A DNA stretch of 64,000 nucleotides from JALOLG01 sp963722415 (GTDB taxonomy: Bacteria; Actinomycetota; Acidimicrobiia; Acidimicrobiales; Ilumatobacteraceae): the NCBI GenBank assembly GCA_963722415.1, contig CAVRNI010000054.1:1-64000 (forward strand), written 5' to 3'. Under the pieces are notes generated by a model. The model did no database searches. It was not told the origin of the DNA and was given only the letters and a program-made list of their open reading frames with translations. Of the stretch, positions 58,501 through 64,000 are shown in pieces. The first letter of the stretch is position 1, and each line of letters starts with the position of its first letter. Both the position numbers and the translations under genes were made by a program.

Positions 58501-59272
58501 GTCGTCGCTGGAGTCGCGTGTATGCCTGTCGAGCCCAGCCCGGCGGCCCGGCGGCGCGTCGGACGGCCGCCTTGGTGGCGCGGATCTGGCGCTCCACGGC
58601 CGTGATCTCCTCCGGCGACATGACGTGGTCGCCGATCAGGTCGTACATGAAGCTCAGGCCAGGCGGATGGTGATCGGAATCCGGCAGCGGGATCGTGGCT
58701 TGGAACTCGGCCCGGTCGACGAACCCCAGGCGGGTGTAGAGGCGCCACACGTCCCCCGTGCTTCGCTGGATGATGAACGCCCCGCGGCCACCACCGGTTG
58801 GTTGGGTTCGGACGTACATCTCGTGGGGATTGCCGTACCGGTCGACGACGATCTCTCGGTTCTGCGTGACGATCAGGCCGAGCTCCGGCTTGAAGAGCTC
58901 GACGGGGAGCGATGCCGGCTGGTCCCACGCGAAGTTCTCGAGCGGTTCGAACACATGTATCGCAACGTTCTGATCTCGAGGGGGATGTCGCTGACGCCCT
59001 CCCACGGCTCCAGTGGGGCAGTTGCATCACTGGCGCCGGACGCGTCGGCATCGGCGTGCGGATGGTCGTGTGCAGCGACGCCCGGTCCGGCGGGATGGCG
59101 TTGCACCATGCGATTGGCGAGGGCGACCGCGGCACGGTTGCCGGCGCGACGCTGGACGTCGAGCAGCGTGCTACCGACGCTCGCGACCGCCGCCGGTTCT
59201 GCCGCGACCCGCGACGGCGACGTCGGCGGGTGCGGGCGTCGGCGCGTCGAGGACCGGGGTCTCGTCACCCAT
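55505..59272 (-). CDS. Giant eCIS-associated protein with GNRA-type N-terminal motif and membrane helices (part A), frameshifted
   Basis: About 1,255 codons. The N-terminus after repair reads MGDETPVLDAPTPAPADVAV, then TLLDVQRRAGNRAAVALANR and VQR: the LQRxAGNRAV..VQR pattern common in proteins beside DUF4157 in eCIS loci. The middle has a basic, Gly/Glu-rich linker, then LTTVVGAANQAAMILNRG. A hydrophobic block near residue 860-940 (LAAGIAALVVAAVVTGG, AIALGVVGGLAGGAVAI, ILGIVGAVAAVVGPLASAA) could span or pierce membranes. It ends in a Pro/Asp-rich tail. Indels near 59215, 58990, 57215 and 57020. Start ATG 59272 has GGGAGG upstream. Translocation or pore function is inference. Confidence 0.6.
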
Positions 59273-59285
59273 CGCCGGCAGCCTC

Positions 59286-59302
59286 CCGCGCCGCGGGCGC
59301 GG
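59286..59302. promoter_or_regulatory. GC-rich inverted repeat in the effector/sheath divergent region
   Basis: CCGCGCC-GCG-GGCGCGG, a perfect 7-bp hairpin 14 bases before the minus-strand giant gene start. The 154-base gap to the sheath ATG shows no clear TAnnnT box on the plus strand; the sheath operon may be driven from further upstream or by a non-standard promoter. Confidence 0.3.
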
Positions 59303-59426
59303 CGTGTAGGCCGGACGCGCTGCCCCTTCGGGTAGCCGCGCCTTCCCCTCCGGCGGTCCTGCCAGCCGGGCACGCGACGGCGGAGCGAGTCACGCTCGCG
59401 GGAATCGCTCAACAAGGAGGACGTGC

Positions 59427-60992
59427 ATGCCCCAATACCTGTCGCCCGGGGTCTACGTGGAAGAGGTCGAGGCGGGCTCCCGCCCGATCGAAGGTGTCGC
59501 CACGTCCGTGGCGGCGTTCGTCGGCCTGGCCAAGTTCGGACCGGTGAACGCCCCGACCCTCGTCACCAACTGGACGCAGTACGTGCAGACGTTCGGCGAC
59601 TTCATGGACGGCTCGTACCTCGCCCATGCCGTGTACGGCTACTTCAACAACGGCGGCGGCTCGGCCTACATCGTCCGCGTCGGCGCCAGCGGCAACGGCG
59701 ACGGGTCCGGTGCCTCACAACTCGTCGCGGCCCACGCCGAGCTGCCGAGCGCCGGCGACGCCGAGGTCGCCGGCTACCTCGTGTCGGCGAAGGAGACCGG
59801 CGGCGCCGGCAACGGGCTGACGGTCGAGGTCCAGGACGCGTCGGAGGGTGGCGAGGAAGGTGAAGCGTTCCGGCTCGTCGTGAAGCGCGGCGACCAGGAG
59901 CTCGAGAGCTTCGACAACCTCGTCACCGGTCGCGGCCGCCAGAACGTGGCGACGATCGTCAACGCCAACTCGAACCTGATCCAGGTCGAGGAGACGTCGG
60001 TCCGCGGTGCCATCCAGCGTCGCCCACCGAGCGGCACGTCCGTCAACCTGGCGGGCGGGGGAGAGGCAGCCACGCTGCCGGCCCGCCTGTCGCCCGACGA
60101 CTACGTCGGCGACGCGGCCGACCGCACCGGCTTCGCCGGGCTCGAGGCGGTCGAGGAGATCACGATGCTCTCGGTCCCGGACCTGATGGCCGCCTACCAG
60201 CAGCGCCTGATCGATCTCGAAGGCGTCCAGGCGGTGCAGCTGGCGATGATCTCGCACTGCGAGCTGATGGGTGACCGGCTGGCCATCCTCGACCCGCCGC
60301 CGGGGCTCAACGCCCAGCAGATCAAGGAGTGGCGCGTCGACAAGGTCGGCTACGACTCGAAGCAGGCCGCCCTGTACTGGCCGTGGTTCAAGGTGTTCGA
60401 CCCGGCGACCGGTCAGAACGTGTTCGTGCCCCCGTCGGGCCACATGGCCGGCATCTGGGCCCGCAGTGATGCGACGCGTGGCGTGCACAAGGCACCCGCC
60501 AACGAGGTCGTCCGCGGCGCGATCCAGCTCGAGACCAACATCACGCGCAGCGAGCACGACCTGCTCAACCCGAACGGCATCAACGCGATCCGCTCGTTCC
60601 CAGGGCGTGGGATCCGGGTGTGGGGCGCGCGCACGCTGTCGTCGGACCCCGCGTGGCGCTACATCAACGTCCGCCGCCTGTTCAACTACCTCGAGGAATC
60701 GATCATGGGTGGCACGCAGTGGGTCGTGTTCGAGCCCAACGACTACGACCTGTGGCAGCGGATCCGCCGCACGATCTCGGCGTTCCTCGTCCGGCAATGG
60801 CGTGACGGCGCGCTGTTCGGCGCGACACCCGGCGAGTCGTTCTACGTCAAGTGCGACGACGAGACCAACCCCGCCGAGTTCATCGACGCCGGTCAGGTGA
60901 CGTGCGAGATCGGCGTTGCTCCGGTGAAGCCGGCCGAGTTCGTCGTGTTCCGTCTCGCCCAGTTCTCGGGTGGTGCGGCACTCACCGAGTGA
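59427..60992 (+). CDS. Contractile tail sheath protein (eCIS)
   Basis: Intact, 521 residues. Forms the outer contractile cylinder. Family start MPQYLSPGVYVEEVEAGSRP, IEGVATSVAAFVGLAKFGPV, then YLAHAVYGYFNNGGGSAYIVRVG, a middle domain, and the conserved C-terminal half: AALYWPWFKVFDPATGQNVF, PPSGHMAGIWARSD, RGIRVWGARTLSSDPAWRYI, NVRRLFNYLEESIMGGTQW and EFVVFRLAQFSGG. A strong AAGGAGG stands before ATG 59427, unlike most genes here, fitting high expression. Only one sheath gene is in the window. The tube gene follows after 86 bases. Confidence 0.95.
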   Translation: MPQYLSPGVYVEEVEAGSRPIEGVATSVAAFVGLAKFGPVNAPTLVTNWTQYVQTFGDFMDGSYLAHAVYGYFNNGGGSAYIVRVGASGNGDGSGASQLVAAHAELPSAGDAEVAGYLVSAKETGGAGNGLTVEVQDASEGGEEGEAFRLVVKRGDQELESFDNLVTGRGRQNVATIVNANSNLIQVEETSVRGAIQRRPPSGTSVNLAGGGEAATLPARLSPDDYVGDAADRTGFAGLEAVEEITMLSVPDLMAAYQQRLIDLEGVQAVQLAMISHCELMGDRLAILDPPPGLNAQQIKEWRVDKVGYDSKQAALYWPWFKVFDPATGQNVFVPPSGHMAGIWARSDATRGVHKAPANEVVRGAIQLETNITRSEHDLLNPNGINAIRSFPGRGIRVWGARTLSSDPAWRYINVRRLFNYLEESIMGGTQWVVFEPNDYDLWQRIRRTISAFLVRQWRDGALFGATPGESFYVKCDDETNPAEFIDAGQVTCEIGVAPVKPAEFVVFRLAQFSGGAALTE

Positions 60993-61016
60993 CACGCCAC
61001 CAATGACGACGCCAAC

Positions 61017-61062
61017 CCCAAACACATCAAGCCCCAACACATCAAGCCCCAACACATCGAGC
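61017..61062 (+). repeat. Three 15-base direct repeats between sheath and tube genes
   Basis: CCCCAACACATCAAG-type units at 61017 (with one extra A), 61033 and 61048 (CATCGAG in the last), immediately before the tube Shine-Dalgarno GGGAG. They fill most of the 86-base gap. Confidence 0.8.
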
Positions 61063-61078
61063 AGGGAGCACAACAGAC

Positions 61079-61519
61079 ATGCCAATCGGTGAAGACGCCA
61101 TTGCCGGCTACACGTTCAAGATCGAGATCGACGGTCAGGTCATCGCCCAGTTCAAGGAGGTGTCGGGCCTGTCGCAGGAGGTCCAGGTCATCGAGCACCG
61201 CGAGAACAACATCTCCGGCAAAGAGGTGATCAAGAAGCTGCCGGGTCAGAAGAAGTGGGGCGACATCGTCCTCAAGCGGGGCAAGACCGACAACAAGGTC
61301 ATCTGGGAATGGCACAAGTTGGTCATGGAGGGCAAGATCGACGAGGCCCGTAAGAACGGCTCGATCGTGCTGTACGACTACTCCGGCGGCGAGGTCGCCC
61401 GGTACAACATGGTCAACGCGTGGCCGTCGAAGGCCTCGATCGGCAGCCTTCAGGCGGGCGGCAACGACGTGCTGATGGAAGAGGTCACGCTCGTCCATGA
61501 GGGCCTCGAACTGGCGTGA
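61079..61519 (+). CDS. Tail tube protein (eCIS, gp19/Hcp-like)
   Basis: Intact, 146 residues. Forms the inner tube that carries cargo. Seen: DAIAGYTFKIEIDGQVIAQF, KEVSGLSQEVQVIEHREN, KEVIKKLPGQKKWGDIVLKRG and the C-terminal LMEEVTLVHEGLELA, all standard for the phage tail tube/T4 gp19-like family in eCIS. Start ATG 61079 has GCAGGGAGCAC upstream. The stop overlaps the GTG of the next gene. Confidence 0.95.
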   Translation: MPIGEDAIAGYTFKIEIDGQVIAQFKEVSGLSQEVQVIEHRENNISGKEVIKKLPGQKKWGDIVLKRGKTDNKVIWEWHKLVMEGKIDEARKNGSIVLYDYSGGEVARYNMVNAWPSKASIGSLQAGGNDVLMEEVTLVHEGLELA

Positions 61520-61944
61520 CCGTGAGCACGGCGACGATCGACACGACGGCATCGCGGGTCGCGGCTGAGCCTGCGCTCCAGACCGAGTACCCGTTCGTGC
61601 TCCCACGCGGCTTCGTCGATGACGCCGGCACGGTGCACCGCGACGGCGTGATGCGCCTTGCCACGGCACGCGACGAGATCCTGCCACTTCGTGACCCACG
61701 TGTACGTGAGAACGAGGCCTACCTCTCGGTGGTGCTGCTCGCGCGCGTCCTGGTTCGGCTCGGAACGCTGACCGACGTGCACGCCGGCATCGTCGAGCGC
61801 CTGTTCGCCGCCGACCTGGCGTTCCTCCAGGACCTCTATCGCCGGATCAACCAGGAGGGTCACACCCTCGCCGCCGTGACCTGCCCGTCGTGCGGGCATG
61901 ACTTCCAGGTGGATGTCGCCGGTGATGCCCCGGGGGAATCGTGA
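61516..61944 (+). CDS. eCIS tail-assembly protein with C-terminal zinc-ribbon motif
   Basis: Intact, 142 residues. Starts GTG 61516 overlapping the tube stop (GTGA). N-terminal ALQTEYPFVLPRGFVDDAGT, then VMRLATARDEILPLRDPRVR, ENEAYLSVVLLARVLVRLGT and a C-terminal VTCPSCGHDFQVDVAGD with a CxxC pair. Small proteins with this layout follow the tube gene in eCIS and phage tail loci and are thought to help tail assembly, similar to T4-like gp or Mu gp41 families. The role here is inferred from position and pattern only. Confidence 0.75.
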   Translation: MTVSTATIDTTASRVAAEPALQTEYPFVLPRGFVDDAGTVHRDGVMRLATARDEILPLRDPRVRENEAYLSVVLLARVLVRLGTLTDVHAGIVERLFAADLAFLQDLYRRINQEGHTLAAVTCPSCGHDFQVDVAGDAPGES

Positions 61945-62099
61945 CGTACGCAGCCAGCCGCCTGTACGAGGAGGTTGCGTACGTCGCCTACCACTTCCAC
62001 TGGGACCTCGATCGGATCCTCGACCTCGAGCACCCGTTGCGCCAGCGCTTCGTCACCGAGATCGGCGCGATCAACCAGCGGATCACGGCCGGGGGCTGA
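61941..62099 (+). CDS. DUF6760-type small eCIS protein
   Basis: 52 residues, starting at GTG 61941 overlapping the previous stop by 4 bases. It reads VTYAASRLYEEVAYVAYHFH, WDLDRILDLEHPLRQRFVTE, then INQRIT: the RLYEEVA.IAYHFHW....LDLEH..R signature of short proteins found right after the tube gene in eCIS clusters (DUF6760). It is probably a tail or chaperone accessory. The next GTG at 62103 follows after 3 bases. Confidence 0.8.
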   Translation: MTYAASRLYEEVAYVAYHFHWDLDRILDLEHPLRQRFVTEIGAINQRITAGG

Positions 62100-62102
62100 C
62101 CG

Positions 62103-64000
62103 GTGGCGGCGTGGTGGCCCTTCGGGCGTCGGCAGAGGGACGCGCCCGCGACCACCGCCGATCCGCGTCCCCCGGAAGGTCACGCCGGGCCGTCGGTCGT
62201 CGACACCGAGGGCTGCGAGCAACGCATGGCGCGACCTGCCCCCGCTCCGCCCGAGCGCCCCGCCGATCGAGCTCACGGCGCCGGTCCAACGCCTCGCCGA
62301 CACGATGACGTCGAAGCACCACACCGGCGTCACCGGCGACGAGATGGGCCACATTCGCGCCGTCGACGGTCCCACGGGAACCGTGGTGGGGCTGCTGAAG
62401 CCCCGCGTCGCGATGCATCGCGAGCGCACCGAAGCAGGGCCGCTGATCTACGCCGCGGCAGCGCCCGAGCCGATCGCCGCCGCGGCGGCGGTGCCGTTGC
62501 GCGGCGCCCAACGTCAGGCCATCGCCCCGACCGAACGCCTCGTGCCACCACCGGTCGAGGCGGCGGCGCCGGTTGAGCTGATCGCGCCGGATCGCTCGTC
62601 CGCGCCATCCCCGGGCGTCCCGCCGCACGTCGGCTCACGACCGCTGGCGCCACCGGTGCCGGTCGCGGGCGCACACCAGATGCCGACCACGCCGACCGAA
62701 TTGCCGACCGTCGCGGCGCGACCGGTGCCGGCTCGCGAGTACGCGACGCCTGCCGTGCCGCCCGAGTCACTGCCACCGCTCCCGGTCGCCGTCGCGGACG
62801 CGCCGGTGGCATCGGCGTCGGCGGCGGCCGTTCCGCCGTCGCCACCGATCGGGTCGGAGGCGCCGCGCCACACCCAGCGGGCGCCGCTCGTCGGGACCAC
62901 CCGCATCGTGCGGCGCATCGGCGAGCCTCTGCGGGAGCGTCCGGCGAGCATGGTCTCGACCGCCGATTCACCCGCCGGCGGCGTGACGCCGCCTCCGCTG
63001 GCGATCCCTGCCGGCATCGCTCGACTCCCGGACGATGTCCCCGCCGCGCCCCGGCCGGTGCCGCCCCGGCCCGGTGTGGTCCCCGCCCGCGTCGCGCGCC
63101 CGGTTGCCTCGATCGATGTCGCGTCGAGCGTTCCCGGGACGCAACGTGACACCCCCGTTGCCGGGCCGCTGCCGACGCGGCCACTCGTCGGGTCCCGGCC
63201 CTCCATCCAGCGCCTCGCCGAGAGCCCGGCCGGCCCGACCGCGCTCCGCATCGAATCCGCCGGGGACGGCCCGGTGACCGACCACGACGCGGTGCCCGTC
63301 CGCTGGGGGCCGATCGCCGAACGCCGGGTGCAACGAGCACCAGAGGGCGTGCCCGCCGACCTGCGGACCGAGCTCGAGCCGGTGCTCGGCACGCCGCTCG
63401 ACGACGTCAAGGTCCACCGCGACCCGGACACGGGAGCCGCGGCACGGCAGCTCAGCGCCAAGGCGTTCACCGCCGGTGGCGAGGTGTTCCTCCCCGACTG
63501 GCACGGATCGACGAGCACGGGTGAGGCGCGCACGATCCTCGCCCACGAACTGACCCACGTCGCCCAGCAACGCCGGCTCGGCGCGTCGCTGCCGGACGAG
63601 GCGTCCCCGACGGGTGCCGAACTCGAGTCGGAAGCGCGATCGGTCGCCGGGCAAGGTCCTCCCGTGCCGACGCGGCCGGTCGCGCCGAGCCCGTCGGCGC
63701 CTGCCGCGCAGCGACTCCCCGGCGCGCCGCCGTCGCGTTCGTTGCGAGCGTCGCCACAACATCGAGCCGGCAGTTCGCCGGAACGGGCGTCGAGTGGGCT
63801 GTCGCCGATGGACGTCGTCGCCAGGGTGCAGGCCGCCGCCAGTGCGGCGGGGATCGCGACGCCTCCTCCGGCTGAGAGTGCGGGCCACCCGGGACCGGCG
63901 CCGGCGCCGGTCACGGCTCCCGTCTCGGAGAGGACATCGGTCACCACTCCGCCGAGCATCGTGCAACGTCTGCCGGGCGACAGCGACGGCGGCCAGCCGA
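62103..64000 (+). CDS. DUF4157-containing eCIS protein, Pro/Ala-rich, truncated by the window end, frameshifted
   Basis: More than 630 codons, running off the window. The N-terminus reads VAAWWPFGRRQRDAPA, then after one indel near 62225 PVQRLADTMTSKHHTGVTGD. About 330 residues of Pro/Ala-rich low-complexity follow (e.g. AAVPPSPPIGSEAPRH), with IQRLAES and VQRAPEG tags. The DUF4157 domain lies at 63300-63590: LGTPLDDVKVHRDPDTGAAA, RQLSAKAFTAGGEVFLPD and ARTILAHELTHVAQQRR, with a zinc-type HELTH motif. DUF4157 is the hallmark eCIS-associated domain, linked to effectors or their loading. The function is not proven; the C-terminus is unseen. Confidence 0.82.

Noticed and set aside
61017..61062. 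A CRISPR array
   Set aside because: The three 15-base units are contiguous with no spacers, and there are no cas genes in the window.

Overview
The window is GC-rich, densely packed DNA from an actinobacterium, most likely an Acidimicrobiia (Ilumatobacter-like) lineage. Evidence: the housekeeping block dapA - ribonuclease J - ftsK - rimO - pgsA - cinA, a CarD regulator, two F420-type luciferase-fold oxidoreductases, an ECF41-type sigma factor, and many TAnnnT -10 boxes only 6-10 bases before the start codon (leaderless transcription). The lineage is inferred from gene content and style only.

Sequence quality: more than half of the genes are broken by single-base indels, mostly +1 insertions of a G or C. 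Removing one base at each site restores a family-typical protein, so I annotate repaired gene spans and state where the frame breaks. A 2.9 kb tandem duplication (5003-7904 and 7905-10805, about 2% divergent and mostly silent) splits the ftsK - DUF445 - SMP-30 region. It looks like two strain haplotypes joined head to tail. Several 10-25 bp tandem duplications sit at gene ends.

Layout. 0-18.6 kb: a regulator, dapA, rnj, a lipoprotein, ftsK, DUF445, an SMP-30 lactonase, a 2OG-Fe(II) oxygenase interrupted by a palindromic element, pterin dehydratase, rimO, pgsA, cinA, tRNA-Arg, a membrane protein and carD. 18.6-44 kb: accessory metabolism, including a nuclease-fold protein, a beta-hydroxyacid dehydrogenase, an LLM-SDR-P450 operon, an aminotransferase, a deacetylase, an FKBP isomerase, a TauE-type exporter, an aldo/keto reductase, a second LLM enzyme, a quinone reductase, an MFS exporter, a MatB-like CoA ligase, FAH, an ECF41 sigma with a flavoprotein, an amidohydrolase, an HpaB-type hydroxylase, a phosphoesterase/nucleotidyltransferase pair, a PLP lyase and a kinase. 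Five copies of a 56-62 bp palindrome (core CTGTCTGC[T/G]TCAGAT ... ATCTGAAGCAGACAG) are scattered here, one of them inside a gene.

44-64 kb: the left part of an extracellular-type contractile injection system (eCIS). A secreted beta-propeller protein comes first, then a membrane-anchored protein divergent from a LuxR regulator with a degenerate receiver, then DUF4255 (Pvc16-like), the AAA+ ATPase (Pvc15-like), tail sheath, tail tube, a zinc-ribbon tail protein, DUF6760 and a DUF4157 protein that runs off the window. Between ATPase and sheath, on the opposite strand, lie two giant genes (51492-55490 and 55505-59272), possibly one gene of about 2,590 codons. They carry an N-terminal eCIS-type motif, hydrophobic helices, an HEVAH motif, a JAB-like HTHP motif and a C-terminal HNH nuclease signature: a strong candidate for a large injected effector. 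This is the most interesting part of the window.
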